From Methanobacteriota archaeon (GTDB taxonomy: Archaea > Thermoproteota > Thermoprotei_A > Sulfolobales > Sulfolobaceae), in the NCBI GenBank assembly GCA_017857195.1, contig JAFMDM010000003.1, positions 1-37,488 on the forward strand: DNA of 37,488 nt, in the 5' to 3' direction. Positions within the stretch are counted from its first letter, which is position 1. Each line of letters begins with the position of its first letter. Below are positions 1 through 8,538 of the stretch, in pieces. Both the position numbers and the translations under genes were made by a program. The notes beneath the pieces were generated by a model. The model made no database searches. It had not been told where the DNA came from and saw only the letters and a program-made list of their open reading frames with translations.

Positions 1-1320
1 CTCTACATCCCTGAGTACAATATCACCTATTTCAAATATTTTAATTGGAAATCCGACGTTCTGATTCTTAGAAAGGAGCCTGAGGATCCCTGGTATCAAA
101 GAAGTCCTGACACTGTTTACCTCAGTGGTCACTGGATTTGTTAGCTTTAGGGCGTTTCCCTTGAAGTCCCTATGATCTGTCAGGACGAAGTTGAAGACCT
201 CTATAAAGCCCGCCCCAATAGCTAGATCCCTTAAGGCCCTGATAAACGAAGTATGAATAGACAACGAACCTGTGGTCGTAATTATATGAGGTGAAGGTGT
301 CAAGTTGGAATAACCCTCCATCATAAGCAGCTCCTCAACTACATCGGCCCTTCCCAATAGGTCAATCCTATAGGGCGGTGTGATCACTTGCAGTGTATCA
401 GAATCACAAATTGAGTCCAGTCTAGCTTTGGCTAGGAGGTTCCTTGCTTCTTCACATGTATAAGGATGTCCCGAAACCGATGATATATAATCTAGCTTGG
501 CGCTCACGCTTCCGTGATGAAGGATCGGGGTAGAGTTCCAGTTCCCCTTGATAACCTTTACTTGCTTTATCTTACCACCTCCCTCGGCAAGATTTGTGGA
601 AATTATATCCAATGTTTGGCCAACTGCCTCAGCAGAGGTCCCTGTGACATCTATGAATAGATCAGTGGTGTTTGAGGTTAGCCTAGTTTTCTCAGAATTT
701 ATGACGGGGGGAACACTGAGCACCTGATCGTCCTCCTGAAGTATTGCCGGTAATTTACCTTCAGCAAGGGATATTTGCCCATAGCTTAACCCCTGTTCCG
801 TCCCATAGAGGATCTCGCTCAAGGTCAGAGGTTTTTCACCTCCCAAAGGAACAAATTTATAATCTAAGGGAATAGTAGAATACTTTATAATTTTGGTATC
901 TATCTTGGTCAGATCATGGATCCCTATTGCCACCTTTCTCCTCCTTCTTCCTATGGTAACGTGAAGTTTCTCTTGGAACTGTATTAATTCACGTAGTCCC
1001 TCCTCTCCTAACTTGACTCCCTCTACTATGGCTGCTGCAACATATGGTCTCTGCACCACTCTCTCCACGATTATGGTATATCCAGAGTCTGTTGCCTCGT
1101 ATTTAGCCTCGCCCACGGCCTTTCCCGTGAGGCCTCTCACCGCCCTAGCAACTCCATCCGAGGAGAGAAGATCCGGCCTGTCTGCGTTAACTTCAACCTC
1201 TAACATACCTCCTTCTGATTTCATTTCAGACTTTAGATCAAAAAGCAGAGCCTCCAGATCATTTTCACTGACACCACATTTCCTGAGTAACCTTAACTTC
1301 TCGAAAACTACAGTTACCAT
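1..1320 (-). CDS. pheT: Phenylalanyl-tRNA synthetase beta subunit, partial (C-terminus beyond left edge)
   Basis: This is the beta subunit of the (alpha-beta)2 enzyme that charges tRNA-Phe in the cytoplasm; it carries the B3/B4 editing region. The minus strand is open from the ATG at 1320 to the window edge, about 440 codons, and it is absent from the ORF track because it has no stop inside the window. The N-terminus reads MVTVVFEKLRLLRKCGVSEN and is followed by the family's LEVEVNADRPDLLS segment near residue 40, typical of archaeal PheT. A later part reads DVVEELLMMEGYSN, the B5-type DNA-binding-like fold. The start codon overlaps the pheS stop (ATGGTAA), so the two subunits are translationally coupled. 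The ORF listed at 1013-1387 on the plus strand is an antisense shadow. Confidence 0.95.
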   Translation of the reverse strand, partial: MVTVVFEKLRLLRKCGVSENDLEALLFDLKSEMKSEGGMLEVEVNADRPDLLSSDGVARAVRGLTGKAVGEAKYEATDSGYTIIVERVVQRPYVAAAIVEGVKLGEEGLRELIQFQEKLHVTIGRRRRKVAIGIHDLTKIDTKIIKYSTIPLDYKFVPLGGEKPLTLSEILYGTEQGLSYGQISLAEGKLPAILQEDDQVLSVPPVINSEKTRLTSNTTDLFIDVTGTSAEAVGQTLDIISTNLAEGGGKIKQVKVIKGNWNSTPILHHGSVSAKLDYISSVSGHPYTCEEARNLLAKARLDSICDSDTLQVITPPYRIDLLGRADVVEELLMMEGYSNLTPSPHIITTTGSLSIHTSFIRALRDLAIGAGFIEVFNFVLTDHRDFKGNALKLTNPVTTEVNSVRTSLIPGILRLLSKNQNVGFPIKIFEIGDIVLRDVE

Positions 1321-2714
1321 CTCCACTCCACTCTCCTATTTCTTAACAACCTCAAGTCGTCAGAATAGAGGTCTCGTATATCCTTAAGTCCCAGGAAGGC
1401 CATTGCTAATCTGTCCAGTCCTATTCCCCAAGCTCCGGCTCTCCCCTCAATTCCAGCTGAATTAACTATCTCCTCTCTCAATAATCCAGCCCCACACATC
1501 TCTACCCAACCTAGACCCTCTAAATATCCATAGGCCTCCACGCTAGGTTCGGTGAAGGGGAAATAACCGGGCTTGAACTTCAACCTTTCCACCCCCAACC
1601 TCCTGAAGATCTCTTTTAGGGTACCTAACAGTTGATTAAAATTATAATCCTTCTCTACGACGAGACCGTCCAGTTGATGGAACTCCGGCAGATGAGTAGC
1701 GTCTATGGTATCGTATCTGAATACCTTTCCTACGGTGAAAGTCCTTATGGGGAGTTGAGGTCTTGAGGCCAAGGTTCTGGCAGTGGTGGCAGTGGTCTGA
1801 CTTCTAAGCATGACTCTAGTCGCTACTTTCTCGCTCCAGCTATATTTCCAATAGGTCTCATGCATTTTTCTGACTCTCTCCAACAATTCATCGTCCTCAA
1901 CTCTCCCTACTCCATCAAGAGAAAGGCTATCATGTATTTCCCTAGCAGGATGGTCCTGAGGTTGGAAAAGCATATCAAAGTTATAGAACTCCAACTCCAC
2001 ATAATCACTTCTAACTTCTGTGAATCCCATACTCACCATGACGTCCCTTATGTGCTCAAGGAATTGAACGAAGAAGTGTTTCCTTCCTATATAGGTTGGG
2101 GAGGGAATAGCCTCTACGTTATATGGTCTGAACTTAATTTCCCTCCACTTTCCCGTAGTGAGCATGTCTGGAGTTAGGAACGTGACTTCCTGACTCTCTT
2201 CATCGAACTTGATCGCTCTAGCTGTTACTATCTTCTCTTCCCTTTCCTTGACCAAATTTCTTCCCTTTAGGACAGCGGCCAAATTATCTTCCAATGCTCT
2301 AGGTAACGAGAGAAGAGTCTCTCTCTCCAATGAATTAAAACTAGAAGTCTTTGGATAAATGATCCCTCCCTTCACCTCCACTAAACCCTTTCTTCTGCTC
2401 CATCCTAAACCGAGCTCAAAATCTTGACCCAAGAAGTCCTTGGCCTCTGCTATGGACCTTGGGGTACCTGCTAGCCAATTGATTAACTTCTCCTCTGGCA
2501 ATCCTTCCTTGGCCCTACGCTTTCCCTCGTCGGTAGGTTCATATATCCTCCTCGTTTCCTCCTGCAATTCCACATACCCCTTGGCCTTTAGGGACTGAAG
2601 GACACTCATTAGAGTACTTCTGGGTAAAGAGAGACCCCGTTCAATTTCGGAGGCCTCTAAGGGACCCCTTTCCTTGAGATATCGAAGCACCTGAAGCTCC
2701 AATTCAGTTAACAT
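1314..2714 (-). CDS. pheS: Phenylalanyl-tRNA synthetase alpha subunit
   Basis: Catalytic alpha subunit (466 aa, normal for archaea) that activates phenylalanine and transfers it to tRNA-Phe. The first 70 residues form a winged-helix tRNA-binding region (LRYLKERGPLEASEIERGLS). The C-terminal half is a class II core: motif 2 is at FTVGKVFRYDTIDATHLPEF and motif 3 includes GAWGIGLDRLAMAFLG near the end. The ATG at 2714 is preceded by GGAGGTC about nine bases upstream, a good Shine-Dalgarno match, so unlike many genes here it probably has a leader. An inverted repeat lies about 35 bases further upstream. pheS is first in a two-gene operon with pheT. Identification is secure. Confidence 0.97.
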   Translation of the reverse strand: MLTELELQVLRYLKERGPLEASEIERGLSLPRSTLMSVLQSLKAKGYVELQEETRRIYEPTDEGKRRAKEGLPEEKLINWLAGTPRSIAEAKDFLGQDFELGLGWSRRKGLVEVKGGIIYPKTSSFNSLERETLLSLPRALEDNLAAVLKGRNLVKEREEKIVTARAIKFDEESQEVTFLTPDMLTTGKWREIKFRPYNVEAIPSPTYIGRKHFFVQFLEHIRDVMVSMGFTEVRSDYVELEFYNFDMLFQPQDHPAREIHDSLSLDGVGRVEDDELLERVRKMHETYWKYSWSEKVATRVMLRSQTTATTARTLASRPQLPIRTFTVGKVFRYDTIDATHLPEFHQLDGLVVEKDYNFNQLLGTLKEIFRRLGVERLKFKPGYFPFTEPSVEAYGYLEGLGWVEMCGAGLLREEIVNSAGIEGRAGAWGIGLDRLAMAFLGLKDIRDLYSDDLRLLRNRRVEWRW

Positions 2715-2748
2715 CTCCTTCTGACCTCCTCACTCTACAACACGTGGG

Positions 2749-2804
2749 TTTCCGGTGAGGTCTAAAGCATTACCCTTCATCAATAACTATGAAGCCACCG
2801 GAAA
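2749..2804. repeat. Nested inverted repeat upstream of pheS
   Basis: A perfect 9-bp pair TTTCCGGTG (2749-2757) and CACCGGAAA (2796-2804) encloses a second pair CTTCAT (2775-2780) and ATGAAG (2789-2794) with an 8-base loop. If transcribed towards pheS it would form a two-tier hairpin in the leader ending about 35 bases before the start codon. A weak TATA-like GCTATAATG on the minus strand near 2856-2864 would allow a leader containing it. Its function is unknown; it may be a leader structure or a relic of a small element. Confidence 0.5.
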
Positions 2805-3023
2805 TGAGGGAGTTTGATGAGCGTTAATGCTGGACATTAGTAATTTTCTCGTCATTATAGCCCAGCGAATTACTCTATCCTTAATGATGAGACCTCCTCG
2901 CCATGGACACTTCCCTCTTCATTGCGCCCTCGGCTATGAGCAGAGGGTTCTATAGGCTCAACGGACCGTACCAGCCTTAAAGATCCTTAAAGATATGGAG
3001 GTGACTACGTTAGCCATATCGGC

Positions 3024-3088
3024 CATTGACGGGGATAGGTGTACTCCATGAACATTCGCTTTAACCTTGACAGCGCTTACCGTCAATG
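3024..3088. repeat. 65-bp inverted-repeat element
   Basis: CATTGACGG (3024-3032) and CCGTCAATG (3080-3088) are perfect 9-bp inverted repeats separated by 47 bases, directly followed by an AT-rich run (TTTTTATTAATATAAATAAA). It could be a hairpin plus T-rich terminator for a plus-strand transcript, or the two ends of a very small non-autonomous element. The gap from 2715 to 3348 holds no intact gene. A short plus-strand frame at about 2978-3049 (LKILKDMEVTTLAISAIDGD) looks protein-like but has no start and ends in a stop. Confidence 0.35.
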
Positions 3089-3180
3089 ATTTTTATTAAT
3101 ATAAATAAAATTAGTAAAAAACTTTAGAGATTACCTATCCTTCACCTCACAGAAAAGCTATCTCGCCCAAAACTTTGGAA

Positions 3181-3273
3181 TTATATAAGGTCTCCCAACA
3201 TATTGAATAGATCGAGTGGAACACCAAGCTCGTGCACTCTTCTCTCGTTTAGAAATACATCAATTGCGGTCTT
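3181..3273 (-). pseudogene. Possible decayed gene fragment
   Basis: The minus strand has a 30-codon frame reading KTAIDVFLNERRVHELGVPL and then DLFNMLGDLI before a TAA stop. The composition is protein-like, but an in-frame TAG lies just before the K and there is no start codon, so it is at most the C-terminal remnant of a lost gene. I do not recognise the family. It could also be chance. Confidence 0.25.
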
Positions 3274-3348
3274 CTACTCACAACAATCGGCTAAGCCATG
3301 AACTTTGTTGGGGGGCAATTTTATAGTCCGAGAAATTACTTAACTCTT

Positions 3349-3588
3349 ATGAAAATAACAAGTACAGATGCAAAATATGTCCTAGAACTTGGTGACTCTA
3401 AGATATTAATAGAGGATTTGAAAAATGAGAAGGGGGAGAGAATTCTCTCAATCTCAACGATCTCTACCTACTCTCTACCCAACGGAGAGCAGTGGTCTCC
3501 CAAGATTGAAGAGGCCAAGAACGTGAAGAGAGAGGAACTCCCACCCGAGATCAAGAAAGCATTGAGAAAGTTGCTAGCCCTTTCATAA
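3349..3588 (+). CDS. Small conserved-looking protein of unknown function
   Basis: A 79-residue soluble protein starting MKITSTDAKYVLELGDSKIL and ending in a charged stretch (EELPPEIKKALRKLLALS). The ORF track gives an upstream ATG at 3298, but ATTTTATAG at 3318-3326 lies about 27 bp before the ATG at 3349, which fits a leaderless start there. The segment before residue 1 of this shorter form (FVGGQFYSPRNY) also reads like non-coding sequence. There are no membrane segments, signal peptide or known motif. It sits 42 bp before the radical SAM gene, which seems to have its own TATA box. I do not recognise it. Confidence 0.65.
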   Translation: MKITSTDAKYVLELGDSKILIEDLKNEKGERILSISTISTYSLPNGEQWSPKIEEAKNVKREELPPEIKKALRKLLALS

Positions 3589-3630
3589 GTATTCTTTTTA
3601 TTTTGGTCCAAGATCATTGGTGGGAACGTC

Positions 3631-5139
3631 ATGGTATCCTTCGACTTCATAATTACCACGGACAGATGCTTGATGACCAATCACCACCACAAGGAATTTC
3701 TTGGATTCCTTGGGACCGGACCTGCCATTGGACTGCCGGAGAGGGTGTGGAAGTGGTTGGCGTGTCCTAAGATGGAGACAGACTCTCTAGGGAGGCCTAA
3801 GGAAGCCCCCTATGGCTTAAGGAAGATAGAAGCAAAACTAATAGATGAGGGTTTCAATGCCGCTATAATAGACCCCGACAGCATAGACAGACATCTTCCT
3901 AACGCGAAAGCTCTCATGTTATCTCACCACGATTACTTCGCCTTCGGTCCCCCGTCTTCTACATGGTGGGGAATAACCAAGAAAGAGCCCATAAATTACA
4001 AGAGCTTCCAGGCGCTTATAAATAGACCATCCATAGCTGAGGCAAAGTCCAAGGGAATGAAGATTGTGGTTGGGGGTCCCTCAACCTGGCAGTGGCTTTG
4101 GAGAGAAGACATGATAGAGAAATTGGGGGTTGATACACTGTTTGATGGGGAGGGAGAGAGGTTAGTAGTTAAACTGGCCCAGGCGATACTTGATGGAGAG
4201 CCATTGCCCAAATATATGTATGTGGACGCTGAGGACTCACCATCGTTAGAGGAAATTCCCGAGATAAAGGGAGCCAGTGTAAATGGTCTTATAGAGGTCA
4301 TGAGAGGATGCCCCAGATACTGTAGATTCTGCTCGGTTACCCTGAGACAAGTGAGATACTATCCTTTGGAGAAGATCGAGAAGGAACTCCAAGTTAACGT
4401 AAAGTCAGGGATAAGGGATGGCGTAATTCACAGTGATGATATGTTATTCTATGGAGCCGTTGGCATATTCCCCAGACCTGAGCCGCTCATAAAGCTACAT
4501 CAATTGGTCAAGAAGTACTACAGATCCATAGCCTGGAGTCATGCGAGTCTAGCGGCGATAAGATACTCTGAGGAAAAATATGGACTCATGAGCAAGTTGT
4601 CTGAAATAATAATGGACGAGAATCAGAGATACCTGGGAGTTGAAGTTGGAGTAGAAACAGGATCTCCTAGACTGGCCAAGGAGATCATGCCGGCCAAATC
4701 CTCTCCATACAAGCCCGAAGAATATCCAGAGACCGTCGAAGAGGCATTTAAGATAATGCATGAACATGCTGTGATTCCAGCTGGCACAATGATAATAGGA
4801 CTCCCAGAAGAAAAGGAGGAGGACGTCATAAAGACCATTGAGATGGTAGATAATCTAAGACCGTATAGGAGCATTCTAGTACCCATGTTCTTCGTCCCTA
4901 TGGGAATGTTCAAGAATAAGGACTGGTTCACCAGGATAAAACTAAATGACAGTCACATAGAGCTTTACAGAAAGGTGTTTTGGCATGATGTATATTGGGC
5001 AGAGGATATAATTGACAAATACTACATGAAGGGGCCATTATACTATCCAGTGAGGTTGGGACTTAAGTTATTCCTCAGGAACGCCAAATCAAGGATGAGG
5101 AGTATAGAGGCCTGGTTAGAGCAACAATTGAGAAAGTAG
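3631..5139 (+). CDS. Radical SAM enzyme with N-terminal B12-binding-like domain
   Basis: About 500 residues. The cluster motif CPRYCRFC (C-x3-C-x2-C, residues 227-234) should bind the 4Fe-4S cluster that cleaves S-adenosylmethionine. The preceding 200 residues include [12 protein letters not shown] and FDGEGERLV, the layout of cobalamin-binding/Elp3-like radical SAM proteins of the COG1032 type. After the cluster come [18 protein letters not shown] and [15 protein letters not shown], standard radical SAM barrel elements. The substrate is not evident. A TATA-like CTTTTTATTTT (3594-3604) about 30 bp before 3631 supports this start; a second ATG at 3673 ([10 protein letters not shown]) is an alternative. 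A zinc-ribbon protein and a methyltransferase follow, but this gene is separated from them by their own promoter. Confidence 0.85.
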   Translation: MVSFDFIITTDRCLMTNHHHKEFLGFLGTGPAIGLPERVWKWLACPKMETDSLGRPKEAPYGLRKIEAKLIDEGFNAAIIDPDSIDRHLPNAKALMLSHHDYFAFGPPSSTWWGITKKEPINYKSFQALINRPSIAEAKSKGMKIVVGGPSTWQWLWREDMIEKLGVDTLFDGEGERLVVKLAQAILDGEPLPKYMYVDAEDSPSLEEIPEIKGASVNGLIEVMRGCPRYCRFCSVTLRQVRYYPLEKIEKELQVNVKSGIRDGVIHSDDMLFYGAVGIFPRPEPLIKLHQLVKKYYRSIAWSHASLAAIRYSEEKYGLMSKLSEIIMDENQRYLGVEVGVETGSPRLAKEIMPAKSSPYKPEEYPETVEEAFKIMHEHAVIPAGTMIIGLPEEKEEDVIKTIEMVDNLRPYRSILVPMFFVPMGMFKNKDWFTRIKLNDSHIELYRKVFWHDVYWAEDIIDKYYMKGPLYYPVRLGLKLFLRNAKSRMRSIEAWLEQQLRK

Positions 5140-5199
5140 GAACTGCAGAAAGGTTTTTATCTGTTTTAGCTATATGGTTAGGATACCACGGTGGAGTAG

Positions 5200-5505
5200 T
5201 TGAAGTTCTGTCCGAAATGTGGGGGAGCTATGGTTCCAGCCAAGAAGGATGGGAAGGAAGTCCTCAGATGTACAAAGTGTAAATATGAAGTGGAAATGAA
5301 GAAAGACTCCAAGAAGGAATACGTCGTGACTGAAACCAAAAGCAAGAGTGAGAAAGTCCTCACTACCTCTTTGGTGAGCGATAAGTCTGGGAGGAGGAGG
5401 GAGGAGGAGGAGTTAGAACAGGAGAGAGAGGAATATTATAAGGAGATAGGGTTAGATCTTCTTAGAGATGAATTGGAAGGGAACGAGGAGAACGAAGAGG
5501 ATTGA
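5200..5505 (+). CDS. RPB9/TFS-like N-terminal zinc-ribbon protein
   Basis: A 101-residue protein starting [20 protein letters not shown] and [12 protein letters not shown]. The four cysteines (C4, C7 and the CTKC pair) form the N-terminal zinc ribbon shared by RNA polymerase subunit RPB9 and archaeal transcript-cleavage factor TFS. The second ribbon of TFS, with its catalytic acidic dipeptide, is absent. The rest is a lysine-rich linker and a very acidic tail ([17 protein letters not shown]). The start is TTG at 5200, fixed by an in-frame TAG just before it and preceded by GGTGGAG; TATA-like GGTTTTTAT lies at 5152-5160. It could bind polymerase without stimulating cleavage, or be an unrelated ribbon protein. 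It overlaps the downstream methyltransferase gene. Confidence 0.75.
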   Translation: MKFCPKCGGAMVPAKKDGKEVLRCTKCKYEVEMKKDSKKEYVVTETKSKSEKVLTTSLVSDKSGRRREEEELEQEREEYYKEIGLDLLRDELEGNEENEED

Positions 5506-6236
5506 CGGATGAGCAAGAATCTAAGACCATCCAGTTACTGAAAATTCTACAATGTCCGAACGATGGAAGTCATTTAGATAGCTCGCTTAGGTGCCCTCAA
5601 GGGCATCAATTTCTGGACAATTCGGTTTTCATAGACTTCTTAGGAGAGTACAGGGAAACCAAGATGGGCCCCCTAGAGAGGTTGGGCTCTTTCTACGAAG
5701 ATGTTTGGGCCCCATTAGGATTTCTGTTAAGCTCTGGAAGAACATATAGTTGGATGCTAAGAAAGTCCAGCTTCTCTTCCGCTAACACTGTGTTGGACAT
5801 TGGTACAGGGACAGGGATAGCTTTCGACTTCCTAAAATGCGACCTATGTATAGGATTGGATCTTTCCAAAGAATTGCTTCAGATAGCTAAAAGAAGGAGG
5901 CCTGGCCTTAAATTGTTAAGGGCCGATGCTCAGAACATCCCATTAAATGACTCCACAGTTGAAGGAGTTGTTTTCAATCTGGCTCTGCATCTTGTCCCAA
6001 ACAAGGAAAAGGCGATATACGAGGTTCGGAGAATCCTAAGAGGAGGAGGGAAGTTCTCCCTAACCGTTCTAGTTGCTAATAAAGGGATAGGTAAGGTACT
6101 AGGTAAGGTCTTCAAGGTTACCCCTTTACCCTCAGAATATTATGTGGAACTTGTAAAGTCCAATGGTTTTCGTGTAGTAGAGAGAGACCTAAATGGGGGA
6201 TGGCTCACACTACTTAGCGTCAAAGATAATCAATAG
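5502..6236 (+). CDS. SAM-dependent methyltransferase with Trm112-like zinc motif
   Basis: A 244-residue class I methyltransferase of the UbiE/Methyltransf_11 type. Motif I is [14 protein letters not shown] (about residues 96-109), the acidic residue after strand 2 is in [11 protein letters not shown], and the post-I and motif IV regions are [11 protein letters not shown] and [11 protein letters not shown]. Residues 16-40 ([10 protein letters not shown] and LRCPQGHQF) resemble a reduced Trm112/RlmA-type zinc finger, which hints at an RNA or protein substrate, but this is inference. The start is TTG at 5502 in a TTGA overlap with the stop of the zinc-ribbon gene, so the two are coupled. Its 3' end overlaps the convergent membrane-protein gene by 17 bp. 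Confidence 0.85.
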   Translation: MTDEQESKTIQLLKILQCPNDGSHLDSSLRCPQGHQFLDNSVFIDFLGEYRETKMGPLERLGSFYEDVWAPLGFLLSSGRTYSWMLRKSSFSSANTVLDIGTGTGIAFDFLKCDLCIGLDLSKELLQIAKRRRPGLKLLRADAQNIPLNDSTVEGVVFNLALHLVPNKEKAIYEVRRILRGGGKFSLTVLVANKGIGKVLGKVFKVTPLPSEYYVELVKSNGFRVVERDLNGGWLTLLSVKDNQ

Positions 6237-6597
6237 CGAGAAAAATGAAACCTAGCATCTCCAACAAAGTAAGTGGCTGAAGTCCGCTCGTGGCGTTATA
6301 TATGGCTATATAAATTGCAGCTACCATAAATATGAGGAAAAGAGACATCCTGGCCTGAGCAGAGAAGGCCTCTGGACCCTGGAATATCTCGTTGAGGGAT
6401 TGTTTGTTTGTTATAAGATAAACGATTTTATATGCACCAAACACTAAACCTATAACGTAGAAGAAGTAAGGGCTAAATCCATAATATGCAAGAATGGTTG
6501 TACTCTGAATTCCTTGATTAACGTCAGTTACCACCAGTATAAGTGAAATAACTAGGAGAACCGCACCTCCAATTGCTCCCAGAAGCTTCTTTAGCAT
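6220..6597 (-). CDS. Small membrane protein of unknown function
   Basis: A 125-residue protein with three or four hydrophobic segments: residues 4-24 (LLGAIGGAVLLVISLILVV), about 34-62 (ILAYYGFSPYFFYVIGLVFG), about 85-102 (MSLFLIFMVAAIYIAIYN) and the C-terminal [15 protein letters not shown]. It has no motif that I recognise. The minus-strand promoter is clear: CCTTAAAAAGG (6619-6629) is about 27 bp before the ATG, which fits a leaderless transcript. It runs convergent to the methyltransferase. Confidence 0.75.
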   Translation of the reverse strand: MLKKLLGAIGGAVLLVISLILVVTDVNQGIQSTTILAYYGFSPYFFYVIGLVFGAYKIVYLITNKQSLNEIFQGPEAFSAQARMSLFLIFMVAAIYIAIYNATSGLQPLTLLEMLGFIFLAIDYL

Positions 6598-6691
6598 ATA
6601 ATTTGTTAATACATCGCCCCTTTTTAAGGTATGAGAACGGATGTTTACAGAAGCGTCAAAATATTAAACCAGGACTGAAGCATTAGAGTGT

Positions 6692-6790
6692 GCGGGGGTG
6701 CCCGAGCCCGGTCAAAGGGGGCGGACTTAAGACCATACGTAAGAGATCCGCTGGCGTAGGCCTGCGTGGGTTCGAATCCCATCCCCCGCA
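6692..6790 (+). tRNA. tRNA-Leu (anticodon TAA) with a 14-nt intron
   Basis: The acceptor strands GCGGGGG (6692-6698) and CCCCCGC (6783-6789) pair fully, with discriminator A at 6790. The T arm GTGGGTTCGAATCCCAT is canonical, and a long variable arm marks a class II tRNA. The anticodon stem GCGGA/TCCGC encloses loop CT-TAA-G followed by an intron at 6732-6745 and A38. The CUUA/UAAG helix flanked by two AGA bulges is the bulge-helix-bulge recognised by archaeal tRNA endonuclease, with the intron at the standard 37/38 site. CCA is not encoded. AT-rich ATATTAAACC (6661-6670) about 27 bp upstream is a likely TATA box. The ORF 6690-6878 is spurious. Confidence 0.95.
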
Positions 6791-7336
6791 CTACGTTAAA
6801 CCTAACAGATACTTGGACAGAGCCGATGCAATAACATGCGCTGCCCTAATTGGCTCAGGCTTTCTATCGAAGACCTGATAAAAGTCCAACAGCTTCCTAA
6901 TTTCGGGAAGTGATATCCCAGGCGAGTAAACGAAGACGTCCCCCTGCCTAGTTGAGATCTTGGAGAGCGACCTCATTACTCCCAATATGACGTTAGCTCT
7001 CCGCCTATCGTTTGGAAAATGTTTCGATAATGCCCTCTCCACCTCCTGTACGTTTGGAGGAACGGAGTAGAATACAATTGACCTTGAGTCCGGCTCAATA
7101 TAATTGAACCCTCCATAAATGACGCCGTCAAGCAGTGCCACACCTTCGCCTCTCATCTTCAGAAATGTGTCGGAAGCGTCCTCACCGTCGACGGTTATCG
7201 TGGAGAAGTCAACCCTTCCAATCTCCAATCCTACAAATTCCACAATTGCCAATATGGTCTTACCTTTGCGACCCTTGAAGTGAGAAGGGAAATAGCCGTC
7301 ATCAACTCCATATACTAACCAATCGCTCATCCTCAT
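6791..7336 (-). CDS. DUF99 / UPF0215 family protein (endonuclease V-like fold)
   Basis: A 181-residue protein, [20 protein letters not shown], with the family's GVDDG signature near the N-terminus and TILAIVEF... [13 protein letters not shown] following. DUF99 (COG1628) proteins are archaeal, structurally related to endonuclease V, and of unproven function. The ATG at 7336 is chosen because GGAGGT lies seven bases before it in the mRNA; the ORF-track start at 7396 is inside orc1 coding sequence. It overlaps the orc1 3' end by 35 bp, so it is likely co-transcribed and coupled to it. Its TAG stop begins at the base right after the convergent tRNA-Leu. Confidence 0.85.
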   Translation of the reverse strand: MRMSDWLVYGVDDGYFPSHFKGRKGKTILAIVEFVGLEIGRVDFSTITVDGEDASDTFLKMRGEGVALLDGVIYGGFNYIEPDSRSIVFYSVPPNVQEVERALSKHFPNDRRRANVILGVMRSLSKISTRQGDVFVYSPGISLPEIRKLLDFYQVFDRKPEPIRAAHVIASALSKYLLGLT

Positions 7337-8489
7337 TGAGAACCTCCATAATTGACCTACGATCGATGGAAAGTTTAATCTCCTTGGTTTTACCATATCT
7401 ACCCCTGTTTACAACAGAGGCCGTTATGACTCCCAACATGTCAAGCTCATTAAGTATATCGCTGACCCTCCTCTGAGTTACACTCTCCAGACCTAATTTC
7501 CTAGTAAGGGACCTATAGATCTCAAACACCTCCCCCGTGGTCAGGGGCCTTTCCCTCCTAGATCCGTCAACAATAGAGAGAAGAACCAATTTGGAGTGAA
7601 AAGGTAAAGTCTTGATCACATCATGCATCCTATCACGCTCAATTTCTGTCCTGGCTTCGTAGACCTGATCTGCGGTAACAATAGATTTCCCTTGTCTCTC
7701 GGCTATCTCTCCGGCCACCCTAAGCAGATCTAGAGCCCTACGGGCGTCTCCGTGCTCCCTTGCCGCCAAGGCCGCACATAGCCTTATTACATCTTCATTT
7801 ACTACCCCTGGCTTGAACGCCACAATAGCTCTTCTCTTGAGAATGTCCTCTAACTCAACTGCGTTATAAGGAGGAAATACCTGCTCAACTTCACCTAGAC
7901 TACTTTTCACCCTAGGATCCAACTCATCCACAAAGGTTACATCGTTGGTGATCCCCACAATAGAAACCTTACTTCCCGAAAGTTCTCCATTGATTCTGGT
8001 GAGACGATAGAGTAACTCATCCCCATGTCTCTTGATTAATGCGTCGACCTCATCCAAAACCAAAATGATCACCTTCCTTGCATCATTCAATGCTCTTTGG
8101 AGTCTTCTATGTAGCTCGGCGGTAGAAAGACCCGTGAATGGTACCTTACCTCCCAGGAACTCAATTACATCAGCCATTACTCTATAAGGTGTGTCCGTTT
8201 GTCTAACATTAACATAGGCAAAGGAAAATTTATCTGGAGCGCGTTTATGGAGGTTGGATAGGACAAACTTAGTTACAGCGGTCTTACCAGTACCAGTAAG
8301 ACCATAGATGAAGAGATTGTTGGGCACCTCACCTTTGACTGCATGAACCAGGACGTTGCCTAAGGCCTTGATTTGTTCTTCCCTATGCGGAAGTTCATCT
8401 GGGACGTACTCAGGTCTCATATAGTCCCTACTTCTAAAGATGGTTGACTCTTGCACTTTCGCAACTATTCCGTCTATGATATCACTCAT
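7302..8489 (-). CDS. orc1-1 (cdc6-1): Replication initiator Orc1/Cdc6-1
   Basis: A 395-residue AAA+ protein that binds ORB elements and licenses the chromosomal origin. Walker A is GLTGTGKT (63-70), Walker B is LVLDEVDA (143-150), sensor 1 is near VGITNDV, and the sensor 2 region is [16 protein letters not shown]. The last ~110 residues form the winged-helix DNA-binding domain ([17 protein letters not shown]). Length and motifs match the Sulfolobus Orc1-1 group. The gene lies right beside the ORB-containing origin, as orc1-1 does at oriC1 in S. solfataricus. ATTTATAAAG (about 8514-8524, minus strand) is about 30 bp before the ATG, giving a very short or no leader, and it puts transcription start at the edge of the origin. 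Confidence 0.97.
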   Translation of the reverse strand: MSDIIDGIVAKVQESTIFRSRDYMRPEYVPDELPHREEQIKALGNVLVHAVKGEVPNNLFIYGLTGTGKTAVTKFVLSNLHKRAPDKFSFAYVNVRQTDTPYRVMADVIEFLGGKVPFTGLSTAELHRRLQRALNDARKVIILVLDEVDALIKRHGDELLYRLTRINGELSGSKVSIVGITNDVTFVDELDPRVKSSLGEVEQVFPPYNAVELEDILKRRAIVAFKPGVVNEDVIRLCAALAAREHGDARRALDLLRVAGEIAERQGKSIVTADQVYEARTEIERDRMHDVIKTLPFHSKLVLLSIVDGSRRERPLTTGEVFEIYRSLTRKLGLESVTQRRVSDILNELDMLGVITASVVNRGRYGKTKEIKLSIDRRSIMEVLNEDERLVSIWS

Positions 8490-8538
8490 TATACCTATCA
8501 GGTTAAGACATACACTTTATAAATGACGTGACAGCGAG

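Noticed and set aside
1013-1387. Plus-strand 124-aa ORF
   Set aside because: It is antisense to the start of pheT, whose minus-strand frame is open and matches the family.
2700-2804. T-box riboswitch upstream of pheS
   Set aside because: T-boxes are bacterial, and no specifier loop or antiterminator with a T-box sequence is present.
2800-2900. TGATGA boxes suggesting a C/D box sRNA
   Set aside because: No properly spaced CTGA D or D' boxes on either strand.
6690-6878. Plus-strand 62-aa ORF
   Set aside because: It runs through the tRNA-Leu gene and antisense to DUF99.
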